DNA of 64,000 bases from positions 98,076 to 162,075 of the forward strand of contig FR899629.1 of assembly GCA_000437435.1 (NCBI GenBank), read 5' to 3'. The first letter of the stretch is position 1, and each line of letters opens with the position of its first letter. The position numbers and the translations under genes are program-made. Shown here in pieces: positions 45,123 through 53,575 of the stretch. Source of the stretch: Clostridium sp. CAG:768. Lineage in GTDB: Bacteria > Cyanobacteriota > Vampirovibrionia > Gastranaerophilales > Gastranaerophilaceae. The notes beneath the pieces are model-generated. The model had not been told where the DNA came from and ran no database searches. It saw only the letters and a program-made list of their open reading frames with translations.

Positions 45123-45992
45123 TTACTGAAAATTATTAGTAATCGTATGAATATATTCTAAAATTTGATCAAAATATCTTAAATCAGAATTTCCATCAAT
45201 TACAAAATCTGCATAATCACGACCCGGTACAACATATTTTTCACCAGCATGCAATAAATATTCCCATTGCTTAATTGCATTTTCTTCATTTTGATTACGT
45301 TCAGCCTTTGCTCTTTTTATAAACCTTTCTCTTCTTATAGTATTATCAGTCTCAATATAAATTTTTATATCAAAAACATCTTTTACATCTCGATACATAG
45401 TTGCAATACCTTCAACAACTACAACTTTATCAGATCTAACTTCCAAAGAACTTGGGATTGATACCCCTGTTCCATTTGGAACATATCTCGGTGCCATAAT
45501 AGTTTCACCTTGAGCTAATGCTTCCAAATCCCTTTTCAACAAATCTAATTGAAAACTTTCCGGAGCATCAATATCATATCCGTTATCTGTCAAATTATCA
45601 AAACTGCCATATTTTTTAATTAAATCAGAAATATCGTTAAAATAGTTGTCAGTACTCAAAACAGATACAGGCATTGATAATTGTTCAATAATATTTTTAA
45701 TTTCTCTACACATAGTAGACTTACCAGATGCAGACTCGCCTGTAATACCAATTAGAAAACGTCTTGAAGGATTATTAATCAATCTTTTAGTAAATCTTGC
45801 AATAAATGTAGGACTAACTTCCTTAAAAATAGGAGTTTCGCATCGTTTGTCATACGCAAGAATTTGTTTAAATTTTGTTTGGAGGTAAAAAGCGAGTAAT
45901 TCTCGACCAGTTCTTGAATTGAAGTCTGGCTTCAATATTTTATCACTGGAATTTAGTTCTTTATCAATCAATAATTGCATTATATCATCCAT
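45123..45992 (-). CDS. uridine kinase/phosphoribulokinase-like P-loop kinase
   Basis: 289 residues. An N-terminal ~75-residue extension precedes Walker A in GITGESASGKST. Then VLSTDNYFND (substrate Asp/Tyr), DNGYDIDAPESFQLDLL, VVVVEGIATMYRD and RRERFIKRAKAERNQ (lid). This is the pattern of uridine kinase and related PRK-type enzymes (NTP-dependent nucleoside phosphorylation). The N-terminal extension is longer than in Udk of about 210 residues, so the substrate is uncertain. No strong ribosome site precedes the start; a second ATG four codons in is possible. Confidence 0.8.
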   Translation of the reverse strand: MDDIMQLLIDKELNSSDKILKPDFNSRTGRELLAFYLQTKFKQILAYDKRCETPIFKEVSPTFIARFTKRLINNPSRRFLIGITGESASGKSTMCREIKNIIEQLSMPVSVLSTDNYFNDISDLIKKYGSFDNLTDNGYDIDAPESFQLDLLKRDLEALAQGETIMAPRYVPNGTGVSIPSSLEVRSDKVVVVEGIATMYRDVKDVFDIKIYIETDNTIRRERFIKRAKAERNQNEENAIKQWEYLLHAGEKYVVPGRDYADFVIDGNSDLRYFDQILEYIHTITNNFQ

Positions 45993-46084
45993 ATAAATTT
46001 ATTATGAATGTAATAATACATGAGAAAAAAATTTTTTGCTAGTGTAATATGAATAAATTTTACATATTATAAAAAACTTAATTA

Positions 46085-46112
46085 TTGTTTATTTTTTTTC
46101 TTGTAATATAAT
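46085..46112 (+). promoter_or_regulatory. promoter of atpDC
   Basis: TTGTTT (46085-46090), 16 nt, TATAAT (46107-46112), followed by AAAGGAGAGAGG before the atpD ATG. Confidence 0.6.
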
Positions 46113-46135
46113 TTGAATATAAAAGGAGAGAGGAA

Positions 46136-47545
46136 ATGGATACATTAACTAAAAATGAGGGCTTAATTACTAAAATTATAGGTCCTGTAATTGACATTGA
46201 ATTTCAACAAGGGGATTTACCTGAAATTTACACAGCATTACACATTTATAAAGAAGACGGCTCATACATTGTAGCTGAAGTTCAACAAATGCTTGGATCT
46301 AACAAAGTAAGAGCAGTTGCAATGGCTTCAACTGACGGGTTAAAAAGAGGAATGAAAGTAATCAATACAAATGAGCCAATCAAAATTCCTGTAGGTAAAC
46401 CTATCTTAGGCAGAATTTTAAATGTAACAGGAGATCCTGTAGACAAAATGGGACCAATTGAAACTGATACATATTTACCAATACACAGAGAATCTCCAAA
46501 GTTAGTAGATCAAAATACTAACATTGAAATTCTTGAAACTGGTATTAAAGCAATTGACTTATTACAACCATATCAAAAAGGTGGGAAAATTGGTCTATTC
46601 GGTGGTGCCGGAGTTGGTAAAACAGTATTAATCATGGAATTAATCCACAACATCGCAATGGAACATGCCGGTGTTTCAGTATTTGGTGGTGTAGGAGAAA
46701 GAACTCGTGAAGGTAACGACTTGTGGAACGAAATGAAAGAATCAGGCGTTATCGACAAAGTAGCTCTGATTTACGGACAAATGAACGAACCACCAGGAGC
46801 AAGAATGAGAGTTGGTCTATCTGCTCTTACAGCTGCTGAATATTTTAGAGATTTTTCTAAACAAGACGTATTATTATTCGTAGATAACATATTCAGATTT
46901 ACTCAAGCAGGTTCTGAAGTGTCTGCCCTATTAGGTCGTATGCCATCAGCCGTAGGTTACCAACCAACACTTGCAAATGAAATGGGTGAATTACAAGAAA
47001 GAATTACATCTACAAAAGACGGATCTATTACATCTGTACAAGCAATTTATGTACCAGCAGATGACTTGACAGACCCAGCACCTGCAACTACATTCTCACA
47101 CCTAGATGCATCTACTGTATTGTCAAGACAAATTGCATCTTTAGGTATTTATCCTGCAGTAGATCCGCTTGAATCATCATCAAGAGTATTAGATCCAAAT
47201 ATTATCGGAGAAGAACACTACAATACTACAAGAAAAGTTCTTGAAATCTTGCAAAAATATAAAGAATTACAAGATATCATTGCAATTCTTGGTATGGACG
47301 AATTATCAGAAGAAGATAAAGAAACAGTAAACAGAGCAAGAAAAATTCAAAAATTCTTGTCACAACCATTCTTCGTAGCTGAAAAATTCTCAGGTATCCC
47401 AGGTAAATACGTCAAATTAGAAGATACTATAAGAGGCTTTAAAGAAATTATCGAAGGTAAACATGACAATTTACCTGAACAAGCTTTCTATATGGTAGGA
47501 ACAATTGAAGAAGCAATCGAAAAAGCAAAAACTCTTAAAGGATAA
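46136..47545 (+). CDS. atpD: F-type ATP synthase subunit beta
   Basis: 469 residues. Catalytic F1 subunit: Walker A GGAGVGKTVLIMEL (about 157), GERTREGNDLW, Walker B region VLLFVDNIFRFTQAGSEVSALLGRMPSAVGYQPTL (only a landmark, 259 onward), and ATP-binding Tyr region. Makes ATP from ADP at the membrane-bound F1Fo complex. Paired only with atpC, as in Cyanobacteria, where the other subunits are elsewhere. Strong ribosome site. Confidence 0.98.
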   Translation: MDTLTKNEGLITKIIGPVIDIEFQQGDLPEIYTALHIYKEDGSYIVAEVQQMLGSNKVRAVAMASTDGLKRGMKVINTNEPIKIPVGKPILGRILNVTGDPVDKMGPIETDTYLPIHRESPKLVDQNTNIEILETGIKAIDLLQPYQKGGKIGLFGGAGVGKTVLIMELIHNIAMEHAGVSVFGGVGERTREGNDLWNEMKESGVIDKVALIYGQMNEPPGARMRVGLSALTAAEYFRDFSKQDVLLFVDNIFRFTQAGSEVSALLGRMPSAVGYQPTLANEMGELQERITSTKDGSITSVQAIYVPADDLTDPAPATTFSHLDASTVLSRQIASLGIYPAVDPLESSSRVLDPNIIGEEHYNTTRKVLEILQKYKELQDIIAILGMDELSEEDKETVNRARKIQKFLSQPFFVAEKFSGIPGKYVKLEDTIRGFKEIIEGKHDNLPEQAFYMVGTIEEAIEKAKTLKG

Positions 47546-47551
47546 TAAATT

Positions 47552-47944
47552 ATGCATTTAAAAATAATTACACATGAAAGAGTTGTCTTTGATGAAGACG
47601 TAAATGAAATATATACTAAAACAACAAATGGAGAAATTGGTATATTAAAAAATCACGTTCCGATCATGGCTGCTTTGGATATTGGAGTTACAAAAGCCGT
47701 AAAAGATGAAGATGTAAAATACTTTACAACAATGGGCGGTGTTTTACAATTCAAAGATAATGAAGCTTTAATTCTAACTGACACTGCAGAATGCGGAGAT
47801 GAAATAGACGTTGCCAGAGCAAAAGATGCTTTAAAAAGAGCTCAAGCAAGACTTGCGGATATGGATGCTGAAATCGATGCAAAAAGAGCAGAAGCAGCTA
47901 TCGCAAGAGCAATGGCAAGATTAAAGGCAACTTTAAATAACTAA
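47552..47944 (+). CDS. atpC: F-type ATP synthase subunit epsilon
   Basis: 130 residues. N-terminal beta-sandwich (MHLKIITHERVVFDEDVNEI, GEIGILKNHVPIMAALDIG, FTTMGGVLQFKDNEALILTD) and C-terminal two-helix hairpin (ARAKDALKRAQARLADMDAE) that regulates rotation. Six bases downstream of atpD and followed by a terminator, so the operon is just two genes. Confidence 0.95.
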   Translation: MHLKIITHERVVFDEDVNEIYTKTTNGEIGILKNHVPIMAALDIGVTKAVKDEDVKYFTTMGGVLQFKDNEALILTDTAECGDEIDVARAKDALKRAQARLADMDAEIDAKRAEAAIARAMARLKATLNN

Positions 47945-47974
47945 AATACTTAAAACAGAAAAATAAATGATAAA

Positions 47975-48011
47975 AATAAGGTGAGATTTTAATAATCTTA
48001 CCTTATTTTTT
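47975..48011 (+). terminator. terminator of atpDC
   Basis: AATAAGGTGAGAT pairs with ATCTTACCTTATT (one mismatch) around a short loop, followed by a T-run. Confidence 0.88.
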
Positions 48012-48031
48012 ATTACCAAAATTTAAAAAAC

Positions 48032-48059
48032 TTGTATAAGAACTTTGTCTATATATAAT
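48032..48059 (+). promoter_or_regulatory. promoter giving a leaderless chromate-transporter mRNA
   Basis: TTGTAT (48032-48037), 16 nt, TATAAT (48054-48059), seven bases, ATG at 48067; no ribosome site. Confidence 0.6.
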
Positions 48060-48066
48060 AAATTAT

Positions 48067-48630
48067 ATGGAAAAAACACTTTATCAAATTTTCAAAACAT
48101 TTTTTAAAGTTGGAACATTATTATTAGGTGGCGGATATGTAATATTACCACTTCTACAATCCGAACTCGTTGAAAAAAAGAATTGGATAAGTGATGATGA
48201 ATTATGTGAATATTATGCACTTAGTCAAAGTATTCCAGGAATTATAGCCGCAAATACCGCAATTTTTACAGGATACAGATTGAGAGGGACATTAGGTGCT
48301 ATTTCTGCTACATTAGGAATTGTTACTCCTGCATTTATATCAATCATATTAGTAGCTAGAATTTTAGAAGAAATTATAAATCTCAAATTTATACAAAGCA
48401 TATTTTGGGGAGTAGGAGTTGGCGTACTAATTTTAATATTTCTTGCTGTAAAAGAAATGTGGAGAAAAAGTATTGTCGATAAATTTACATGTTGGATATT
48501 TTTTATAGTATTTATTCTTTCATCATGCTTTAAAGCTCCTCCAGCAGCATTAATAATCTTAGCAATTTTTATTGGTCTTTGGCTTCCATACCAAAATAAA
48601 ATAGAACATGGAGGAAAAGAAGAAGAATGA
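48067..48630 (+). CDS. chromate transporter family protein, first half-size subunit
   Basis: 187 residues, one CHR domain with about five or six membrane segments. FKVGTLLLGGGYVILPLLQSELVEK and SQSIPGIIAANTAIFTGYRL are the conserved CHR pieces (the common PGP is PGI). Half-size CHR proteins work as pairs encoded by adjacent genes; transport of chromate or another oxyanion is a family-level inference. Its stop overlaps the next ATG (ATGA). The start is probably leaderless. Confidence 0.88.
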   Translation: MEKTLYQIFKTFFKVGTLLLGGGYVILPLLQSELVEKKNWISDDELCEYYALSQSIPGIIAANTAIFTGYRLRGTLGAISATLGIVTPAFISIILVARILEEIINLKFIQSIFWGVGVGVLILIFLAVKEMWRKSIVDKFTCWIFFIVFILSSCFKAPPAALIILAIFIGLWLPYQNKIEHGGKEEE

Positions 48631-49163
48631 TAATATATTTAAAACTATTCTTAGAATTTTTCCATATCGGTCTATTTTCATTTGGCGGCGGATATGCAAC
48701 TTTACCATTTTTATACCATATAGCTGATGTTCAAAAATGGTACACAACTAAACAATTATCCGATATGATTGCAGTATCATCAATTACTCCAGGTCCTGTT
48801 GGTGTAAATGTTGCAACATTCGCAGGTTTTTCTACTGCAGGAATACAAGGGGCATTAATTGCAACAACTGCAGTAATTTTACCTTCCTTAATAATAATTA
48901 TTATTATTTCAAAACTTTTAGAGCAATTCAGACATAATAAATATGTAAGATCAGTTATATACACATTAAAACCTGCAGGTTGTGGGCTTTTAGCTGCAGT
49001 TGGGGTTGATATGTTTATAAATAATATAAATATATGCGGAATGATTTTACTAGTCGGATTATTTATCGCAAGTATTACCGAAAAACGAGATCCGCTATTT
49101 TACTTAGGAGTATCAGCATTAGTTGGATTAATCGCAGGATTTTTCAATTTAACTGGACAATAG
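48627..49163 (+). CDS. chromate transporter family protein, second half-size subunit
   Basis: 178 residues, one CHR domain. FHIGLFSFGGGYATLPFLYHI and SSITPGPVGVNVATFAGFSTAG carry the GGGY and TPGP motifs. About six membrane segments. Translationally coupled to the first subunit by a 4-nt overlap, and expected to form a heterodimer with it in the inner membrane. The prepilin locus C promoter begins 13 nt after the stop. Confidence 0.9.
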   Translation: MIIYLKLFLEFFHIGLFSFGGGYATLPFLYHIADVQKWYTTKQLSDMIAVSSITPGPVGVNVATFAGFSTAGIQGALIATTAVILPSLIIIIIISKLLEQFRHNKYVRSVIYTLKPAGCGLLAAVGVDMFINNINICGMILLVGLFIASITEKRDPLFYLGVSALVGLIAGFFNLTGQ

Positions 49164-49175
49164 ACTAAAACGAGA

Positions 49176-49204
49176 TTGACATTAATATAAAAATATGAAA
49201 TAAT
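49176..49204 (+). promoter_or_regulatory. sigma-70-like promoter of prepilin locus C
   Basis: TTGACA (49176-49181), 17 nt, AATAAT (49199-49204), 23 nt before the ATG at 49228. A perfect -35 and optimal spacing. Confidence 0.75.
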
Positions 49205-49227
49205 TAAAAAAGAAGGAGGCTGAAACT

Positions 49228-49979
49228 ATGGATTTCAAAGCGTTAAGGGTTGCCCCCCCCCCGCGAAGGTCGCTTATGTTAAGGGGATAAAGGGGTTTAC
49301 TTTAGCAGAAGTTTTAATTACACTTGGAATCATCGGAGTTGTAGCTGCACTTACTATGCCTGCATTGATCAATAAATATCAAAAAAAAGTTTTAGAAGTA
49401 AGACTTAAAAAAGCATATTCAGTAATAAATAATATACACAACAAATTGCATTTAGAATATGACAGTGTATACAATACTTTTGTAACTGATAATCCTACAA
49501 TAGAATTAAGACAAGAACATTTTAATAAATTTTATCAAGAACTACAAGCCCCTGAGATGTGTGGTTCACTAAAAAATATAGAATCAAATAAATGCTTTGA
49601 TACAACAGATGGCAGCTTAAGATCCATATATAAAACATTGAACAACCAAAGCACTTTAAATACTACAAACATGCTTCAAGAAAACGCAATTATAGATAGA
49701 GATGGAACGATTTATTTTGTAGGGAATGTTGTAGTATCACAATGGAACAACTCATACACTGTTGATATCAACGGGAAAAAAGGTCCAAATAGAGCAGGAT
49801 ATGATGTTTTTATTTTTTTCTTTGATAAAAATAGCGACAAATTAACTCCTTACAAAAATTTAAGTTTTTGTGACAAAACATCACCAAATGTTCATAACGG
49901 TTTTGGATGCACATATTATGCAGTAAATGATATTTGCCCATGGGATGAACACAAACGATACTGGGAATGCATTCCTTAA
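49228..49979 (+). CDS. prepilin-like protein, frame interrupted at a C10 tract (locus C)
   Basis: The ATG at 49228 has AAGGAGG eight bases upstream. Its frame reads MDFKALRVAPPPRRSLMLRG and stops at 49288-49290. The prepilin frame after ten C (49253-49262) carries GIKGFTLAEVLITLGIIGVV and runs open to 49979. One more C, or two fewer, joins them into 250 codons. No ATG lies between the tract and the signature, so at this length only a fragment from ATG 49356, inside the pilin helix, could be made. The pilin body has TVDINGKKGPNRAGYDVF and several Cys. Probably a minor pilin or pseudopilin, phase-off or miscalled. Confidence 0.82.
49253..49262. repeat. C10 homopolymer tract (prepilin locus C)
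   Basis: Ten C in the coding direction in TTG-C10-G context. Loci A and B have the same plus-strand context although their genes face the other way. Confidence 0.9.
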
Positions 49980-49989
49980 ACATTTATTA

Positions 49990-51513
49990 TTAATTTAACA
50001 TTCGATATTGGATAGCTTGCATAATATGATTTTGAGTTATATTATCAGAATTTTCTAAATCTGCAATAGTTCTTGCAAGTTTTAAAATTCTGTCATAACG
50101 CCTACCTGAAAGCTGGTATTTTACTGCAGCAACTTTTAACATTTCAGCACTTGCATCATCTATTTGGCAATATTTCTTAATTAATTTCGATGTCAATTCA
50201 GAATTTGTAAGAATACCGTCATTTTTATAACGCTCTGCTTGAATTTTACGAGCATTTATAACTCTTCTGCGAATATCAGAAGATGATTCTAACGCAGGTT
50301 TTGCATTCAACAATTCTTCAGCTGTCAGACGTGGCACTTCAACTTGTAAATCAATTCTATCTAATAATGGACCTGAAAGCTTTGATTGATAACGATTAAT
50401 CTGAAATTCAGAGCAGGTACATTGTTTTTCTTTATCGCCTAAATAACCGCAAGGACAAGGATTCATAGCCCCGAGCAAAATGAATTTGGCAGGATATTTT
50501 ATCGAATGTTTTGCTCTTGATATAACAATTTCACCATCTTCTAAAGGCTGTCGGAGGACTTCAAGAACATTTCTCGGAAATTCAACCATTTCATCCAAGA
50601 AAAGCACTCCACGATGAGCAAGCGTAATTTCTCCAGGTTTAGGAATTGTTCCACCGCCAATTATACCATTTGCAGATGCTGTATGATGCACCGCTCTAAA
50701 TGGTCTTTGCGTCATTAAAGGCTGGTTTGTTGATAAAAGTCCACAAATACTATAAATTTTCGTCAGTTCAAGTGCTTCTGATAATTCTAACGGAGGTAAA
50801 ATTGACGCAAAACATTTTGCCATAAGAGTTTTACCTGATCCAGGAGAACCAACCATTAAGATATTATGTCCGCCTGCAGCTGCAATTTCTAATGCTCTTT
50901 TAGCCTTTTGCTGACCTTTTACATCTTTGAAATCATACAAGTAATCTTGTTTTATTCCTACTGAAAGATATTCTTTTACGTCTACTAATGTTGGATTAAT
51001 TTTGTTTTCTGCAAAATGATTTACAACATCTGCAAGACATTCTGCTCCATAAATATTTACATCACCGGCAAGTGCAGCTTCTATTTCATTAACTTTTGGA
51101 ACAAATATATTTTTTATTCCTGATTTTTTTAATCCTAAAATTAAAGGCAAAACTCCGTTTACTCCTCTTAAAGATCCATCAAGAGATAATTCGCCGATAA
51201 ATGCATAATCTTTTATTTTTTCTTCTTCTAACACACCTTCCTCTGTCAAAAGACCTATTGCTATTGGAAGATCAAAATTAGAGCCTTCTTTTTTCAAATC
51301 AGCAGGAGCAAGATTTATTACAACTTTTTTTGCAGGAAAAGTAAATCCTGAATTTTTGATTGCTGATCTGACTCTATCTCTAGCTTCATTTATCGAAGCA
51401 TCAGGTAAGCCTACTATTGAAAAAGCAGGTAAAGAATTCAAAACATCTGTTTCTACAGATACTTTATATGCATCAAGACCTATTACAGCTGCAGTAGTAA
51501 CTTTATTTACCAT
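49990..51513 (-). CDS. comM: ComM/YifB family Mg-chelatase-like AAA+ ATPase
   Basis: 507 residues. N-terminal Lon-protease-like domain (GLPDASINEARDRVRSAIKN, INLAPADLKKEGSNFDLPIA). AAA+ core with Walker A GSPGSGKTLMAKC, Walker B HRGVLFLDEMVEF, and a Cys cluster in MNPCPCGYLGDKEKQCTCSE. C-terminal helical domain LSGRRYDRILKLARTIADLE. ComM is a helicase that promotes branch migration of incoming DNA during natural transformation. With type IV pilus genes in the window this fits competence, though the family is also widespread in non-competent bacteria. Confidence 0.95.
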   Translation of the reverse strand: MVNKVTTAAVIGLDAYKVSVETDVLNSLPAFSIVGLPDASINEARDRVRSAIKNSGFTFPAKKVVINLAPADLKKEGSNFDLPIAIGLLTEEGVLEEEKIKDYAFIGELSLDGSLRGVNGVLPLILGLKKSGIKNIFVPKVNEIEAALAGDVNIYGAECLADVVNHFAENKINPTLVDVKEYLSVGIKQDYLYDFKDVKGQQKAKRALEIAAAGGHNILMVGSPGSGKTLMAKCFASILPPLELSEALELTKIYSICGLLSTNQPLMTQRPFRAVHHTASANGIIGGGTIPKPGEITLAHRGVLFLDEMVEFPRNVLEVLRQPLEDGEIVISRAKHSIKYPAKFILLGAMNPCPCGYLGDKEKQCTCSEFQINRYQSKLSGPLLDRIDLQVEVPRLTAEELLNAKPALESSSDIRRRVINARKIQAERYKNDGILTNSELTSKLIKKYCQIDDASAEMLKVAAVKYQLSGRRYDRILKLARTIADLENSDNITQNHIMQAIQYRMLN

Positions 51514-51543
51514 ATAAATATACTACTACAAATATTTTTATTG

Positions 51544-51549
51544 TATAAT
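51544..51549 (+). promoter_or_regulatory. -10 element giving a leaderless GT9 mRNA
   Basis: TATAAT at 51544-51549, six bases, ATG at 51556. No ribosome site and no convincing -35. Confidence 0.5.
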
Positions 51550-51555
51550 CTAAAT

Positions 51556-52533
51556 ATGAATATTTTAGCTATAAATTTTGGCGGAATCGGAGATGAAATA
51601 TTTTTCCTGCCAACTCTAATATCTTTAAAAAAAGAATTTCCTAACGCAAAAATTACTCTTGCACTTGAGCCAAGAAGTAAAAGTGTTAAAGATTTAACTG
51701 ATGTAATTGATGATTTATTCCTAATCGATGTAAAAGGAAAAAATAAATATACGGAACTTTTGAAACTCGTATTTTTAGCTCGTAAAAACCACTTTGACAT
51801 GGTAATTTCATCTGGTGGGAATAAATTAATCAGTATACTTTTGACACTAATGGGCATTAAAAAGAGATACGGATATGATACAGGGAAATTAAGTAAAGTA
51901 TTACTTACAAAAGCTGTACCTCTTAATAAAAATCAATATGCTTGTGCAATGTATCATGATTTAATAACTCCAATTACAGATCACAAAACAGAATTGCCGG
52001 AAATCAATGTTTCAGCTCAAGAAAAAATTCCTAATTCTGTACTAATTCACCCTGGAGTTAGTAAAATGAGCGTGCAAAAAGGAATGATCAAAACAATTTC
52101 TGCAGAAACTTGGGCAGAAACCGTAGATCTTCTTTTAGAAAAAGGGAAACACGTCATTCTGGCTGGTGGTCCTGATGATAATGAAGTAATTGAAACTATT
52201 AGAAATAAAACAAAAAACAAAAATTTTGAAGATTTCTATGGAAAAACAAAAAGTTTAAAAGATTTAGCGGTACTGATAGGGAAAGCAGAACAATTTATCT
52301 GCTCAGATTCTGCTCCTTTACACGTTGCAGTTGCTATGAAAACTAAAACTTATGTTATTTTCGGGCCGACTGATGACAAAAAATTAATTCCACAATCTGA
52401 TATTGTAATACCAATTAAAGCAAAGGATAATTGTCCTATAAAACCTTGCTTATGGGAACATAGACAAACAACTTGTGAAAATTTAGAATGTTTAAAAATT
52501 ACCCCTAAATATATAGTAGATTTAATTAAATAA
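51556..52533 (+). CDS. glycosyltransferase family 9 (ADP-heptose:LPS heptosyltransferase-like)
   Basis: 325 residues, GT-B fold. N-terminal MNILAINFGGIGDEIFFLPT is the family start. The donor-binding end is VILAGGPDDNEVIE and then FICSDSAPLHVAVAMKTKTY with VIFGPTD, as in WaaC/WaaF-type enzymes. A C-terminal Cys cluster (DNCPIKPCLWEHRQTTCE, CLKI) matches many GT9 members. Suggests lipopolysaccharide core or other surface glycan synthesis. A TTG extension upstream contains the -10 and is rejected. Confidence 0.88.
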   Translation: MNILAINFGGIGDEIFFLPTLISLKKEFPNAKITLALEPRSKSVKDLTDVIDDLFLIDVKGKNKYTELLKLVFLARKNHFDMVISSGGNKLISILLTLMGIKKRYGYDTGKLSKVLLTKAVPLNKNQYACAMYHDLITPITDHKTELPEINVSAQEKIPNSVLIHPGVSKMSVQKGMIKTISAETWAETVDLLLEKGKHVILAGGPDDNEVIETIRNKTKNKNFEDFYGKTKSLKDLAVLIGKAEQFICSDSAPLHVAVAMKTKTYVIFGPTDDKKLIPQSDIVIPIKAKDNCPIKPCLWEHRQTTCENLECLKITPKYIVDLIK

Positions 52534-52547
52534 AAGAAAGGCTAACA

Positions 52548-52934
52548 ATGAAAGTAGTAAATGTACAAGCACCCCAAACATTTCAAGGATTAAATTATAG
52601 AAGTGATTTACCTGAAATGGTAAAGAAAACAATTGAAACTTCAAATGCATTAAAAAAATTCGGGGAAAAATATAATGCAGATATAGATTTTATACATCTT
52701 AAAAGTTCAAAAAATAAATCAACACACCCTGCTTTTTTAATCAGTAATATTATACCTAAAGGAATACAAAAACTTATTGATAAATTTAAAGGCGTTGATT
52801 CTAAAAATCAATTTATGTATCTTTCTACACATGGTCATGAAGATGCTGATTTATATAATAAATATACTAAAGTTGCAGAAAATTATGTTATAAAAACATA
52901 TCAAAAAACTTTTAGTTCTAAAAAGATAAAATAA
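52548..52934 (+). CDS. hypothetical protein
   Basis: 128 residues, basic, no recognised domain. It begins MKVVNVQAPQTFQGLNYRSD and contains a helical middle (PEMVKKTIETSNALKKFGEKY) and FMYLSTHGHEDADLYNKYTK. No signal or membrane segment. AAAGG lies 6 nt before the ATG, and it follows the GT9 gene by 14 nt on the same strand, so it is probably co-transcribed. Confidence 0.65.
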   Translation: MKVVNVQAPQTFQGLNYRSDLPEMVKKTIETSNALKKFGEKYNADIDFIHLKSSKNKSTHPAFLISNIIPKGIQKLIDKFKGVDSKNQFMYLSTHGHEDADLYNKYTKVAENYVIKTYQKTFSSKKIK

Positions 52935-52942
52935 ATTTAGCT

Positions 52943-53575
52943 TTATTTTTGAATTATTAATTCTTCATCATATAACTTAAGAAATATATTTCTTAAGTTA
53001 TTTTGATTTGCAATTATTTTTCTTAATTCTTTTAATCGTTCAGAATTTTTTGAATTTTCAAACCACAATTTCATATAACCGCCTTCTGCATATTTTTCAG
53101 CCATATGGTTTAAAAGATTATTCCAATGATGTTCCTTATCAGGAGATGGAGAATGAGCTATTGAATATTGAATTGTTCGTTTAATTATTTTCAGAGGATT
53201 AATATCCCTATCTGCTTCTGCAACTATTTTCCCGTAAATACTTCTCGGAGGATTTTTAGAAGAAGCTCTATGATCTTCGACTGCCTCTTTCATCAATTTT
53301 ATTTCATCAGGTGAAAACCATTGTCGCAAGGACATATCAGCTTCTAAGATTTTACCAGAAGCAATATGATGAAATTCTCTACCATCACTCAATCCTAAAT
53401 CATGATAAGCAGCTATTACATAAGCATAGTCAAGGTTTACGCCGCAACTTTTTGCTAAATTTAAACTTTCATCAATGACTGTTTTCACATGTTCAAGATT
53501 ATGTCCCTTATCAAAATCTGCATATTTAGTAATAATCATAGTTTCAATATAGTTTTTAATCTCTTTATTTATCAT
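52943..53575 (-). CDS. HD-domain metal-dependent phosphohydrolase
   Basis: 210 residues. The HD motif order is visible: GHNLEHVKTVIDES (first His), VIAAYHDLGL (HD), HHIASGKIL, then VEDHR and AEADRDINP (last Asp). Likely hydrolyses a phosphate-containing nucleotide or related small molecule; substrate unknown. The ATG at 53575 overlaps the upstream SDR stop by 4 bases (ATGA), which decides the start over an in-frame codon 24 nt upstream. Last gene of the NUDIX-secG-tcdA-SDR-HD run. Confidence 0.85.
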   Translation of the reverse strand: MINKEIKNYIETMIITKYADFDKGHNLEHVKTVIDESLNLAKSCGVNLDYAYVIAAYHDLGLSDGREFHHIASGKILEADMSLRQWFSPDEIKLMKEAVEDHRASSKNPPRSIYGKIVAEADRDINPLKIIKRTIQYSIAHSPSPDKEHHWNNLLNHMAEKYAEGGYMKLWFENSKNSERLKELRKIIANQNNLRNIFLKLYDEELIIQK

